Positions 1 to 8,716 are shown, counted from the stretch's first letter. The stretch: 35,042 nt of DNA from Akkermansiaceae bacterium (GCA_028822935.1 JAPKCM010000045.1:1-35042); one strand, 5' to 3'. Notes: generated from the sequence alone by a model not told the origin. Numbers and translations are program-made.

Positions 1-199
1 TAGAAGCATCTGTGGAAGCATCTGTGGAAGCATCTGTGGAAGCATCTGTGGAAGCGGAACGAGCGACGCTTTCAGTTGCCGTCTTCATGGCTGGCTTGGG
101 ATTTACTTCTTTGCTGGACTCTTGAGACAAGTATCCAACAGATGCAGGAGAAACAGCGGCACTAGTTCCTCCTCCGACTGACTGAAACGGATTATTCAT
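1..199 (-). CDS. N-terminal part of an unknown Ser/Thr/Ala-rich protein, cut by the window edge
   Basis: Reading the minus strand from the ATG at 199 gives 66 codons without a stop, running off the left edge. The protein starts MNNPFQSVGGG and is rich in Ser, Ala, Thr and Gly, with no membrane segment or signal peptide in the visible part. Its last visible third consists of four Ser-Thr-Asp-Ala units encoded by an exact 12-bp tandem repeat. It is divergent from argH, with 116 bp between the two starts. I see no strong Shine-Dalgarno sequence before the ATG. I do not recognise the family. The low-complexity start could be a flexible linker ahead of a folded domain outside the window. The reading frame is supported mainly by the repeat staying in frame and by the absence of stops. 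Confidence 0.6.
   Translation of the reverse strand, partial: MNNPFQSVGGGTSAAVSPASVGYLSQESSKEVNPKPAMKTATESVARSASTDASTDASTDASTDAS
3..50. repeat. Four exact tandem copies of a 12-bp unit
   Basis: The unit gaagcatctgtg occurs four times back to back (3-14, 15-26, 27-38, 39-50). On the minus strand each copy encodes Ser-Thr-Asp-Ala, so changes in copy number keep the reading frame. The array may continue past the left edge, although bases 1-2 (ta) already differ from the unit's expected tg. Confidence 0.9.
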
Positions 200-315
200 A
201 ACAGCGCTATGTTATCAAGGCAAGTTAACTAAACAAGCTCATCTTCGATAAATTTCGCCGGATGTGAATAAGCTCTACGCTTGAATACCTCGTCAGAACG
301 GGGGACACTCAACGC

Positions 316-1665
316 ATGTGGAAGGGCCGATTCTCTCAAGCAACTGCCGATCTTGTGCAACAATATGGCGAGTCTATCTCATATGACTGGCGTCTATTCC
401 CTCACGATATAGCGGGGTCAATTGCGCATGCTCGCGCCCAAATGAAATCTGGATTACTCACTGAGGATGAATTCTCTAAGATCGAATCTGGACTCAAGAA
501 AATCGAGGAGGAAATCGCTGCCGGAAAATTCGAATTCTCGATCGAACTGGAAGATATCCACATGAATATTGAATCTGCCCTGACCCAAAAGATAGGGGCC
601 GCAGGAGGCAAGCTACACACCGCGAGATCGCGAAATGACCAAGTCGCAACTGATACGCGCCTTTATTGCCGCAGTGCCATCGATTCTCTCTTAGAGCTAA
701 TTTCAGACCTTCAAGATGCTCTTCTAGGGCGTGCCGACGCCCATGCCGGAACAGTTTTGCCCGGCTACACTCACTTGCAACGCGGACAACCCGTCACCGT
801 TGGTCATCATTTGCTGGCCTACATCGAGATGCTTTCCCGAGACAAGGAGCGACTCATCGATGCCCGGAAGCGCGTCAATATTTCTCCCCTTGGATCAGGA
901 GCCTTAGCAGGCTCCACCATCAATCTCGACCGTGAGGCTATCGCGAAGGAACTCGGCTTCGATGGAGTCACCACGAATTCGATGGATGCCATATCCGATC
1001 GCGATTACATCGCCGAGATCCTCTTTGCCCTCGCTCTTTGCGGCGGCCACCTCTCACGTCTCTCCGAAGATTTGATTCTTTGGTGCAGCAGTGAGTTCGG
1101 CTTTGCCACTCTTTCAGATGCGCACACGACAGGCTCCTCGCTCATGCCGCAGAAAAAGAATCCCGATGTCTGCGAACTGACTCGAGGTAAAACAGGAAGA
1201 CTTTATGGAAATCTCATTTCCCTCCTGACTGCCATCAAAGGCCTTCCTCTGACCTACAACCGCGACTTGCAGGAAGATAAGGAACCTCTTTTTGATTCGA
1301 TCGATACCATCACGCTCGCGCTCAAAGTGAACACCGAAATGATCGCCGCGATGGAAATCAACGTAGAAACGTGTGAAACTGCTGCAAGTGATCCCCTACT
1401 CCTTGCCACCGACCTTGCCGACTGGCTTGTCAAAGAAGGCATCCCTTTCCGCTCCGCTCACGAATTGGTCGGAAAAGCAGTCGCCGCGTCAGTGATGCAA
1501 AAGATCCCACTCGACAAACTTGACCTCACCCAGGTGGACTCGGCTTTTACCGCCGATGCCTCGTCGGTGTTCTCACTCACAAAGGCTCTCGCGGCCCGCA
1601 CCAATCCAGGAGCGCCGTCAGTCGAAAACGTGAAAGCCCAGATCGCACGCTGGCGCAAGACTTAG
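316..1665 (+). CDS. argH: Argininosuccinate lyase
   Basis: Cleaves argininosuccinate to arginine and fumarate, the last step of arginine biosynthesis, in the cytoplasm. The 449-residue length is normal for bacterial ArgH. The protein begins MWKGRF, close to the usual MWGGRF start. It carries the TARSRNDQ substrate-binding segment (residues 102-109), YTHLQRGQP (151-159) with the conserved His, and the fumarase/aspartase superfamily signature GSSLMPQKKNP (273-283), whose Ser is the catalytic residue in the family. The ATG at 316 is preceded by a G-rich stretch (gggg about 10 bases upstream) that can act as a ribosome binding site. The gene stands alone here, divergent from the partial gene at the left edge and convergent with trkH. 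No other arginine gene lies in the window. Confidence 0.97.
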   Translation: MWKGRFSQATADLVQQYGESISYDWRLFPHDIAGSIAHARAQMKSGLLTEDEFSKIESGLKKIEEEIAAGKFEFSIELEDIHMNIESALTQKIGAAGGKLHTARSRNDQVATDTRLYCRSAIDSLLELISDLQDALLGRADAHAGTVLPGYTHLQRGQPVTVGHHLLAYIEMLSRDKERLIDARKRVNISPLGSGALAGSTINLDREAIAKELGFDGVTTNSMDAISDRDYIAEILFALALCGGHLSRLSEDLILWCSSEFGFATLSDAHTTGSSLMPQKKNPDVCELTRGKTGRLYGNLISLLTAIKGLPLTYNRDLQEDKEPLFDSIDTITLALKVNTEMIAAMEINVETCETAASDPLLLATDLADWLVKEGIPFRSAHELVGKAVAASVMQKIPLDKLDLTQVDSAFTADASSVFSLTKALAARTNPGAPSVENVKAQIARWRKT

Positions 1666-1698
1666 GCCCTTGGATTCAAAGCGGTAAAAAATGAAGTT

Positions 1699-3183
1699 CT
1701 AGTAGCGCTTCCAAAGGCTGCGACTAAAGAGAATCAGGACCGCGGTGTATTCAAGACGGCCCAAGATCATCAAACCGGAGCAGAGGAATTTACTCGGAGC
1801 CGATAGATCGAACCAAGCCTCGGTCGGCCCCATTTCACCAAAAGCCGGACCGGTGTTTCCAAGCAGACTGATGATTAAGGAGAGAGTTCCCAATGGGCTG
1901 TGCTGGTGCTCTAAAATTCGAAAGAGAATCGATCCGGTAATCCCGAAGAATCCAAAGAGAGAAATCACCAAAAGCAGCTGTGCTAAGGACGAAGCCTCTA
2001 CCGCCCGGCCATTCAACTTTACCGGAAGAATAGCGCGGGGCCGAAAGCTCTGCTTCAACCCCGTTCGGACGCAGCGAAACCACAGCACAATCCGACTCAC
2101 TTTTAAACCACCCGCGGTAGACCCTGAACAACCACCAATAATCATGAGCACCAGCATCACTCCGATCCCCATATCACCCCACAACTCGTAATCCGAAGAC
2201 GCATAACCCGTGCTCGTTGAAACCGAAACCACATTAAAAACAACGTTGATAGTACTCTCTTCAAAATACCCGATATGGGCGAGAATGCTCATGGTCACGC
2301 AAACAATGAAGAGCAAACCAAGATACCACCAAACCTCTTCGTAGCGCACACGAATCTCCTTGGTCTGCCTCTTAATCAGGGCCAAATAAATGGGGAAACT
2401 TAAGCCTCCGATGATCATGAAAAAAATCATCCAACTCTTCACCAAAGTCGTAAAGTGATCTCCCATGATGCTATCGCTCTGCGTTCCAAATCCACCGGTA
2501 GAGATCGTCGTGAGAATATGATTAACCGCTTGAAAAGGAGACAAGCCCATTAAGTAAAGCCCTATTCCCCCGACAACGGTCAAGGAAAAGTAAAGCACCC
2601 AGAGCTGGCGCATCGTTTGCCTAATACTCGAGAGGTCCGAATTCGAAAGAGACGACTCAGCCCCAATGAGAGTTTTACCGCTGACTCCCGATCCAGAAAG
2701 GACCACCACAAACATCGCAAGGATTCCCATTCCCCCAACCCATTGGGTCACGGAACGCCAAAGCAAAATTGTTTTGGGAAGACCTTCCAGTTCGTCAAAG
2801 ATGGTCGCTCCCGTCGTGGTCAGCCCGGAAACAGCTTCGAAAATCGCGGAAGAATAATCGAGCCCTAGATTACAAAAAACATAAGGCACCGCCGCAATGA
2901 GGCTACAGACTACCCAGCCGATTCCGACCAAGGCCATCGCCTCCCGACGACGCATCGTCGAACTGCCCGTTTTCTTCTTTGCTAGCCACGCTCCACCAAG
3001 GCGAAAGCCAACCCCAACTGCGAGAGTAATCGCGAGGGAAATGGCCCAATCAGTCAACACAAGGTCAGGATTATGATTGGCATCAATGGGTACGATTAAG
3101 CCAAGCAGAACGCACATAATCATAGCGGCTCCGAGAAGGAGAACCATGGTGCCCAGCGAACGGAATAAGATGGCAAAATTCAC
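1699..3183 (-). CDS. trkH: TrkH/KtrB-family potassium uptake membrane protein
   Basis: A 494-residue polytopic membrane protein of the TrkH/Trk/Ktr K+ transporter superfamily. The four pore-loop filter segments can be seen in order: GLTTTGAT, TTISTGGFG, SVSTSTGYAS and LLGNTGPAFG. GGCSGSTAGGLKVSRI, which follows the third, is typical of TrkH. The family imports K+ together with a cytoplasmic TrkA/KtrA nucleotide-binding subunit, but none is encoded in this window. The start is a GTG at 3183, 11 bases after the waaA stop, so it is probably the last gene of the same transcript. Length and signatures fit TrkH better than KtrB, though the exact subfamily is not certain. Confidence 0.93.
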   Translation of the reverse strand: MNFAILFRSLGTMVLLLGAAMIMCVLLGLIVPIDANHNPDLVLTDWAISLAITLAVGVGFRLGGAWLAKKKTGSSTMRRREAMALVGIGWVVCSLIAAVPYVFCNLGLDYSSAIFEAVSGLTTTGATIFDELEGLPKTILLWRSVTQWVGGMGILAMFVVVLSGSGVSGKTLIGAESSLSNSDLSSIRQTMRQLWVLYFSLTVVGGIGLYLMGLSPFQAVNHILTTISTGGFGTQSDSIMGDHFTTLVKSWMIFFMIIGGLSFPIYLALIKRQTKEIRVRYEEVWWYLGLLFIVCVTMSILAHIGYFEESTINVVFNVVSVSTSTGYASSDYELWGDMGIGVMLVLMIIGGCSGSTAGGLKVSRIVLWFRCVRTGLKQSFRPRAILPVKLNGRAVEASSLAQLLLVISLFGFFGITGSILFRILEHQHSPLGTLSLIISLLGNTGPAFGEMGPTEAWFDLSAPSKFLCSGLMILGRLEYTAVLILFSRSLWKRY

Positions 3184-3194
3184 GCAGGGAAACT

Positions 3195-4475
3195 CTAAGA
3201 AGAGACCAGCCCCTCCGCGACCTCAAAAAGTGCGATCGTGCGTAAAACGGCTCCCCGATGTTTTTCCGTCACGGTCCGCGCTGCCGCTGTTTGCGCCGAT
3301 GAATCTCCCAAACAGTCTTGAACAGCTGCAATCAACTGCTCTCGGGACGAGACGACTTGGAGTCCCCCCGCCTTGACCAATTCCGACACGAGGGGCTCAA
3401 AATTTGCCATGTGGGGCCCGGAGATCACCGCAATACCGGCCTGAATCGCTTCCCCGAGGTTTTGCCCTCCTTTAGCCAGAAAGCTTTTCCCGATCACGAT
3501 GACATCGGCATGAGCCGTCCAATCACGCAATTCTCCCGTCGAATCGATGAGGAACACCTCGTCTCCCATTGGTTCAGTAAAATGGGATCTCTTGATCACC
3601 TTCCGCCCAGTCAGTGCCTCAATTGCAAGAGCTGCTTGCTCCCGTCGCTCGGCGTGGCGAGGAACAATCACCGGCAAAACATTCTTTCCGCAGTTTAAAA
3701 ATGCTTCTGCCAACCACTCGTCCTCGCCTGTGAAGGTTGAAACAGCCATCACCACTGGTCGATCTGTCCCAAAGGCGGCGATCATACCCGCAAATTCGGG
3801 GCGCTTCCTGGGAGCCGTTGCACCTTCGGAATCGAACTTAAGATTCCCCGTCACCTGGGTGGCTTCCTTCTTGGCACCGATGGCCTGCCAGCGGCAGAGA
3901 TCTGCCTCTTCAGGCACGCCGATACGATCCAAACTTCCGACAATCGGCGCAACCAAAGAACGAAGCAAGCGAAGCCGCTTTTCAGAGCGTTGAGAAAGGC
4001 GGGCATTCACCACTCCGATCGGAATTCCCATGCGGGATGCTTGCAGGATTAGATTAGGCCAGAGCTCTGATTCGACCAAGACGATGGCTCGTGGCGAAAA
4101 TCGCCGATAGGTCCGTCTCATCAGCCAGGAAAAATCCAGTGGCGCGTAGATCACACGAACAAAATCAGGAGCCTTTTCACGCGCCACTGCCATCCCGGTC
4201 GCCGTGGTGGGAACGAGCGTAAAATGATCCCCCGTTTCAGCACGCCACGCCTCGATCAGTTTAAGAGCGAGAAGAACCTCCCCCACGCTGACCGCATGCA
4301 CGTAGACGCTTCCTTGTTTTTCAAATTCAGCCTCCCTGGAGTGAATGCCAAGCCGTTCAGCCAATCCCGATCCCCAACCGCCCCGACGGCTCATTTTAAA
4401 AAGCCAGGCGGGAGCCACCAAAAGGCAAACAACCGGCAGAACCAGCTGATAAAGAAAAAGTGCTATCCGAAACAT
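3195..4475 (-). CDS. waaA: 3-deoxy-D-manno-octulosonic acid (Kdo) transferase
   Basis: Transfers Kdo from CMP-Kdo to the lipid A precursor at the inner face of the cytoplasmic membrane, the step linking lipid A to the LPS core. The start chosen is the ATG at 4475 (MFRIALFLYQ), giving 426 residues and the N-terminal membrane anchor usual in the family. A longer open frame reaches 4616 but only by overlapping rsmD, so it was rejected. Family motifs seen are HAVSVGE (the Glu is the catalytic base region in KdtA), LVESELWPNL, VTGNLKFD and, near the C-terminus, GQNLGEAIQAG followed by SGPHMANF. It starts 10 bases after the rsmD stop and is followed 11 bases later by trkH. Its presence implies an LPS-bearing outer membrane. 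Confidence 0.95.
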   Translation of the reverse strand: MFRIALFLYQLVLPVVCLLVAPAWLFKMSRRGGWGSGLAERLGIHSREAEFEKQGSVYVHAVSVGEVLLALKLIEAWRAETGDHFTLVPTTATGMAVAREKAPDFVRVIYAPLDFSWLMRRTYRRFSPRAIVLVESELWPNLILQASRMGIPIGVVNARLSQRSEKRLRLLRSLVAPIVGSLDRIGVPEEADLCRWQAIGAKKEATQVTGNLKFDSEGATAPRKRPEFAGMIAAFGTDRPVVMAVSTFTGEDEWLAEAFLNCGKNVLPVIVPRHAERREQAALAIEALTGRKVIKRSHFTEPMGDEVFLIDSTGELRDWTAHADVIVIGKSFLAKGGQNLGEAIQAGIAVISGPHMANFEPLVSELVKAGGLQVVSSREQLIAAVQDCLGDSSAQTAAARTVTEKHRGAVLRTIALFEVAEGLVSS

Positions 4476-4485
4476 GGTTGTGAGT

Positions 4486-5031
4486 TTAGGAGGCCCGTTG
4501 ATAGATAATAATACGACTCCGCCCATAGTCGCGCTCACGCAGCAATTCCAGACCCACCGCGAGGGGAACCTCTCCGCGAGCCTCCCTTTCAACCGTAAGT
4601 AATCCCTCAGGCGCAAGCCACTTTTGCCACCCTTTCATCGATACCAATTCAGCCGCGATATCACCAAAGGCATTTGTATAAGGCGGGTCAGCAAAAATGA
4701 GATCATAGCCCCCTGCGCAATTCTTTAGGAAATCTGCCACTTCTCGATGATGAATCGTGCCAGCCGCTAGCTTCGACTTTTCCAGGTTCCCCTTGAGCGT
4801 CTTGGCCGCAGCGCGATCCTTTTCGACAAAGTCACAAGATGACGCCCCCCGGCTTAATGCCTCGAGACCCAGAGCACCTGAACCCGCGTATAAATCGAGA
4901 ACTCGAGCGCCTTCGAGACGTCCCATCAGGGTGCCAAAGACTGATTCCCGCACCCGATCTGTCGTGGGGCGAGAAACGTCGCGGGGCACATTGAGCGAAT
5001 GTCCTTTTGCCTTTCCTGCGATAATTCTCAT
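4486..5031 (-). CDS. rsmD: 16S rRNA (guanine(966)-N2)-methyltransferase
   Basis: A 181-residue class I SAM-dependent methyltransferase that modifies G966 of 16S rRNA in the small subunit. It opens with MRIIAGKAKGHSL and continues RPTTDRVRESVF, both typical of RsmD. SAM motif I is LDLYAGSGALGLEALSRG and the catalytic N-methyltransferase motif is FADPPY. The length is normal. Its ATG overlaps the stop of the upstream AsmA-like gene by four bases (ATGA, 5028-5031), which implies translational coupling. waaA follows 10 bases later. Other genomes often place rsmD beside coaD; here it sits in an envelope gene cluster instead. Confidence 0.95.
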   Translation of the reverse strand: MRIIAGKAKGHSLNVPRDVSRPTTDRVRESVFGTLMGRLEGARVLDLYAGSGALGLEALSRGASSCDFVEKDRAAAKTLKGNLEKSKLAAGTIHHREVADFLKNCAGGYDLIFADPPYTNAFGDIAAELVSMKGWQKWLAPEGLLTVEREARGEVPLAVGLELLRERDYGRSRIIIYQRAS

Positions 5032-6488
5032 GGAACCAAGATCGGGTTTGGTGCTCGTTCGGCATGACTAAATTTTCGTGCCACTTCCACGAAAGAGACT
5101 TCTTTTCCTCCTTCCCCAAGGTCCACTGTCAGACCCTGACTTCCCACTTCAAAACGAAGATCCCGATACCAGCGATCCACTGTCACCAAAGGGATTAGCC
5201 CCAGAGACCATGATGGATCCGTAGCTGTCACTCTCTTCTCGTAGGTCTCCGCCCGTTGCGGATTGGCAATCACCCGCAGCGTGGCAGCTCCCGTGCCTGT
5301 CGCAGTGAGGAAACCATTCCCCAAAAAAGCTTCCTCATCACCGATGAGGCGCACATCGCTCGCAAAAACGCCGGCTTCGGTGACGATCAGATTACTATGA
5401 CCTCGATCAAAGATTATTCTACTTCCATCCTTGGGATCCTCGATCACACAGGATACGAACTGGGACTGGCTACTCCCGCTCAGAAGAGAAGGATGTAAGA
5501 GAAATCCCTGCAATAAATTATCAGATGAAAAGCGGGCAATATTGACGGGAGGAGCGTTCTTTCGCAACGAGGTAAAGTCGATCTGTTGTTCGGGGACCTT
5601 CACCTGCACCCCAAATGGAAGGCCACTCGAAAAGCGAAGAACTGCACTAATATTGAATCGCAGCCCCAGAACATGCATCTCCGGCTCGTTCATCTGTAGG
5701 ACCCCTTCCTTCCAAACAATAGGGATGCTAAGCGATTCCTCTGAACCATCGTTCCCGATACGCAAGCCCACAAAATCCACCTGGCCTTTTCGCTCCTGGC
5801 CCCAGAGGGGAATTTCTCCCGAAAAATTTCCAAATCTCAACTCGAACTCAGGCATCGCTTCCGAATAAATCCGTGCCTTGACGTCCTTAAAGACCACAAG
5901 ACCCTCAAAGTCATCCACGGGCGCAATGGTTACTGATCCCTTATCATTCGGTTGTTGATCGATGGCAGGAGCCTCGAAGGAGGAATCATCACTTTTCGGA
6001 TCAGCAGGGTCTGAAGCCTTATTCGGGTGCGATCCATCGTCCACCACCTCCAGGTCATCGGGCACCGCTGACACGATCGCTTCCTTCCGTGATTTCATGA
6101 GTGATTTTAAGGATTCTAAGGAGATGTCCACCTCCACACCGCCCACCTCCACGCGATCGAATCGCTTCTCGCCTTTGACCAGCGAACGCCAAGATAGATC
6201 GATCTCGATGCGGTCGATCTTGAAGACTCGAAATGATGAGCCCTCATCATCAGAGGACGTTATTTCCAAATCATCCACCTGCCCTCCGGCCCAAGGCGAC
6301 CACGACAAGCCCGCTATCTCGCAAGTCAGATCAAATCGAGCCTCAATTTGCTTCTCCACCAAGCCCGTGCCCCAGGAAGTGGATAAAATGAGATTCCCAA
6401 TTCCCAGCAAGAGGAGTGGGAGACATACAATCCAGAACATCCAACGCCTGATTCGGCGGAGACGGCCCCAGTCTTCGGCATTGATCAC
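5028..6488 (-). CDS. Membrane-anchored AsmA-like protein of unknown function
   Basis: A 486-residue protein beginning at a GTG (6488), nine bases after the upstream stop. Residues 16-34 form one hydrophobic helix, followed by a long, probably periplasmic, beta-rich region. The segment after the helix (LSTSWGTGLVEKQIEARF, then LSWSPWAGGQVDDLEI) resembles the start of AsmA/DUF748-type bridge-like proteins: one membrane anchor followed by repeated amphipathic strands built on an ancestral layer between membranes. An acidic, Ser/Asp/Pro-rich insert lies around residues 135-190. Family knowledge suggests a role in lipid or envelope transport, and the neighbour waaA would fit, but this is inference. 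It overlaps rsmD by four bases. The AsmA-like assignment is moderate; the gene and its topology are secure. Confidence 0.75.
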   Translation of the reverse strand: MINAEDWGRLRRIRRWMFWIVCLPLLLLGIGNLILSTSWGTGLVEKQIEARFDLTCEIAGLSWSPWAGGQVDDLEITSSDDEGSSFRVFKIDRIEIDLSWRSLVKGEKRFDRVEVGGVEVDISLESLKSLMKSRKEAIVSAVPDDLEVVDDGSHPNKASDPADPKSDDSSFEAPAIDQQPNDKGSVTIAPVDDFEGLVVFKDVKARIYSEAMPEFELRFGNFSGEIPLWGQERKGQVDFVGLRIGNDGSEESLSIPIVWKEGVLQMNEPEMHVLGLRFNISAVLRFSSGLPFGVQVKVPEQQIDFTSLRKNAPPVNIARFSSDNLLQGFLLHPSLLSGSSQSQFVSCVIEDPKDGSRIIFDRGHSNLIVTEAGVFASDVRLIGDEEAFLGNGFLTATGTGAATLRVIANPQRAETYEKRVTATDPSWSLGLIPLVTVDRWYRDLRFEVGSQGLTVDLGEGGKEVSFVEVARKFSHAERAPNPILVP

Positions 6489-6497
6489 GAATGAACC

Positions 6498-7214
6498 CTA
6501 CTTTTTAAGTTCCTTTGCCGCAAATCGAATGAGGACACTCTGATCGTAGAGAGGTCGTCCGTCGACACTGATGTCCTGAAGTCGATAAACCAAAAGGCCG
6601 AATCTTTTATCCTCGGTGCGCCCGATCGCGAAATTCTCCTTCGTTTTCCCAAGAGTGGAGACTTCCTCAAACTTCCACTCATGTCCGGTCCAACCTCGTA
6701 AAATACTGGATGGATCCGCGCTGATGTCCTCAATCCGCTTCATCTCTCCATTGGGCGATTTAAAGATGTCGGTCGTTTCATCATAACGAAGAAGAGTAAT
6801 CTTTGTCCCGACTCCGCTCACCCGAATCATCCACTGATCCCCCAAAAGCTCAAGGCGGACTCCCACCGGCTGGATCACTCTAAATTCACGCTGATCCCAA
6901 AGCTCAAGATACTGATCATACTCTTCCTTGGTGAGTCCCAATTTTTCATCATAAGGAAGAGGAATTCCCGGCTTTGATTTAGCCGAATATTCAGCAAACC
7001 ACTCCGGATTCTTGCTCGATCCCTCTTTCACCTTCTCGATATATTTTTGAATTTCATCAGGAGGAACAACCGCAACTACTTCGCCCTTAACTCCTTCATT
7101 GGGTGTTAGATAGGCGGCAAGAACCTTGGGAGCCTCTTGAGAAGAAGCAATGAGGAGGGAGCCATTCCAGATAAAAAGACAGGCTATAAATGATATTGTG
7201 GTATGGGCTCTCAT
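6498..7214 (-). CDS. Secreted protein of unknown function
   Basis: The ATG at 7214 gives 238 residues; a TTG five codons further upstream is the only alternative. The N-terminus (MRAHTTISFIACLFIWNG, then SLLIASS) is a signal peptide with likely cleavage near residue 25. The mature part is hydrophilic and mixed alpha/beta, with a Lys/Glu-rich segment (about 50-85) and then beta-rich stretches containing many Trp, Tyr and Arg residues. No catalytic motif or known domain is recognised. It sits between the small hydrophobic peptide and the AsmA-like gene, nine bases from the latter, in an operon-like arrangement that suggests an envelope role. Confidence 0.75.
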   Translation of the reverse strand: MRAHTTISFIACLFIWNGSLLIASSQEAPKVLAAYLTPNEGVKGEVVAVVPPDEIQKYIEKVKEGSSKNPEWFAEYSAKSKPGIPLPYDEKLGLTKEEYDQYLELWDQREFRVIQPVGVRLELLGDQWMIRVSGVGTKITLLRYDETTDIFKSPNGEMKRIEDISADPSSILRGWTGHEWKFEEVSTLGKTKENFAIGRTEDKRFGLLVYRLQDISVDGRPLYDQSVLIRFAAKELKK

Positions 7215-7256
7215 AATTAATTGATTCAAGGTCTAAGCGGAGTCAACCGCTTGTTT

Positions 7257-7370
7257 TCATTCAGGTTCGGCAGTGTTCTTCCCAGCGTTTGGAGATGCAA
7301 TCACATAACTTCGTAGAAGTAAACCGGCTCCGGCGGCAACAATCCTCAAAATAAGAAGCAGATGAAGCAT
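7257..7370 (-). CDS. Possible 37-residue single-helix membrane peptide
   Basis: An ATG-initiated frame of 38 codons in the 192-base gap between two larger minus-strand genes. The product starts MLHLLLILRIVAAGAGLLL, an almost continuous hydrophobic helix, and ends with a short polar tail (SPNAGKNTAEPE). It lies 36 bases after the upstream gene's stop and 42 bases before the next start, in the same orientation, as expected of a member of the same transcript. The hydrophobic composition fits a small membrane protein, but at this length chance cannot be excluded. There is no clear ribosome binding site. Confidence 0.4.
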   Translation of the reverse strand: MLHLLLILRIVAAGAGLLLRSYVIASPNAGKNTAEPE

Positions 7371-7406
7371 CTTTATATCGACAATAAGACAACGTGGTTG
7401 CTGCGG

Positions 7407-8633
7407 CTATTCTTCACCTGGGTCTTTCGTGTAGGCCCAGCGATCGGAAATGACATCCTCTATCAACACCGAACGAGGTCCCTTCCCGCCTTCGGGAAAA
7501 CGAAGCCGTAAAATCAGAGGCTTCATGACCCTTGAAAAGTCAATCTCGCTTCCCATCAACTTACGAAAGGAGACAGCAAGATCGCTCTTAGCCGGGAGGT
7601 AGCCGAACAAGTACTCCTCGCTATTTCTCGCCGTAAGCTTAAAACAGAGCCACTTCGTTTCATCCTTAAACTCATAGGCGAAATAGTGATCCCTCGTGGC
7701 GTAGACGCGAAAGTCCATCGCGTTGGAAGGTCTCGAGTTCACGAGTTCATTGAATGCTATCGGCTGGTAGGCCACCTGCGATTCCCAGTCGATCTTAGGG
7801 CCCTCTACCGTCGTCTCCGACATCACTGCGGCCTCACTCCCATCAAAAAATTCGACTGTCATCGCAGTGAAGGGAAGTCGATCAAGCGACAAGACAAGGA
7901 ATTCTGAAACCGATTCATACTTCCGCGGAAGCAACTTATTCCGCAGATAGTAGTCTGCCATCAGAGGTTTCACCCTCTTGGGATGCCTGACAAACTGTAA
8001 TTTTTCTTCCCATGATTCAGCCTCAAAGTATGCCCGCAGCATCTCCTCCAACTCTTCATAGGTTGCTTTGGCGACCACCCGCTGACGCGCTTCCGCGACC
8101 TTCCCGATAGGTCCCTCACTCGGAGCCCATGCGTCTGAGTCCTCCGAGCTAGACTGGGAAGCAGTTTTTGGATTTTCTGCGACGATGAGCTGGTAGGCAC
8201 CCCAAACAAGAAGGATGGCCATCCCTCCAATAAGAAGAATGAACCAGCCCATGGGCACATTTGAGGTAGAAGCGGTAACAACTTCATCCTCCGCCAACCA
8301 ATCAAGGTCCATGGGGGGAAGGAGTTCTTCTCCCACCCGACCGTCGTTCAGCACCGTATTCAGAAATTCACGATCCTCTCGAGCCTTGATCCTCCTCGAA
8401 AAATCCCTTGGCTTTATCTCCTCTTCTTCCTCCAAGCGAACCACTTCTTTTTGGTGATTTTCCTCATCAAGCACACGAAGCACAGGTCCCTGCTCTCCAT
8501 CATCGGGCTCGATATCCGCAACGGGCTTCTTGAAAGCCAAATCACCTTCAACATCAACATCATCGGAATCCACAAACCCCATGAGTTCATCGAACTCCGG
8601 TAATTCTTCTATCTCATCTTGATCGTCTGCCAT
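7407..8633 (-). CDS. Single-pass membrane protein with acidic cytoplasmic N-terminus, function unknown
   Basis: A 408-residue protein starting at the ATG at 8633. Residues 1-120 are strongly acidic (runs such as EEEEE and many Asp), probably disordered and cytoplasmic. One hydrophobic helix (about 127-149, PMGWFILLIGGMAILLVWGA) follows, then a Ser-rich linker and a folded region of about 240 residues with regular Trp/Phe/Tyr-rich strands, presumably periplasmic. No family is recognised. It heads the minus-strand block that ends with trkH and is divergent from the glycosyltransferase at 8717. A weak sigma70-like promoter lies just upstream. I infer an envelope function from position only. Confidence 0.75.
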   Translation of the reverse strand: MADDQDEIEELPEFDELMGFVDSDDVDVEGDLAFKKPVADIEPDDGEQGPVLRVLDEENHQKEVVRLEEEEEIKPRDFSRRIKAREDREFLNTVLNDGRVGEELLPPMDLDWLAEDEVVTASTSNVPMGWFILLIGGMAILLVWGAYQLIVAENPKTASQSSSEDSDAWAPSEGPIGKVAEARQRVVAKATYEELEEMLRAYFEAESWEEKLQFVRHPKRVKPLMADYYLRNKLLPRKYESVSEFLVLSLDRLPFTAMTVEFFDGSEAAVMSETTVEGPKIDWESQVAYQPIAFNELVNSRPSNAMDFRVYATRDHYFAYEFKDETKWLCFKLTARNSEEYLFGYLPAKSDLAVSFRKLMGSEIDFSRVMKPLILRLRFPEGGKGPRSVLIEDVISDRWAYTKDPGEE

Positions 8634-8657
8634 TCTAACTGCCGTTTCAGTGTAGTA

Positions 8658-8686
8658 AATCTAACGACAAATGGGAATCGACGCAA
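8658..8686 (-). promoter_or_regulatory. Weak sigma70-like promoter candidate for the minus-strand envelope block
   Basis: On the minus strand, TTGCGT (8681-8686) is followed after exactly 17 bases by TAGATT (8658-8663). These match three and four of six bases of the sigma70 -35 and -10 consensus. The predicted start of transcription is about 15-20 bases before the ATG at 8633. The match is weak and could be chance. Confidence 0.22.
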
Positions 8687-8716
8687 CCCCAGATCCTCGC
8701 TACATATCCTGTTCAG

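Noticed and set aside
4476-4616. 47-codon N-terminal extension of waaA
   Set aside because: It would overlap rsmD by about 130 bases and puts a non-membrane segment before the family's N-terminal anchor. The ATG at 4475 is 10 bases after the rsmD stop and fits homologues.
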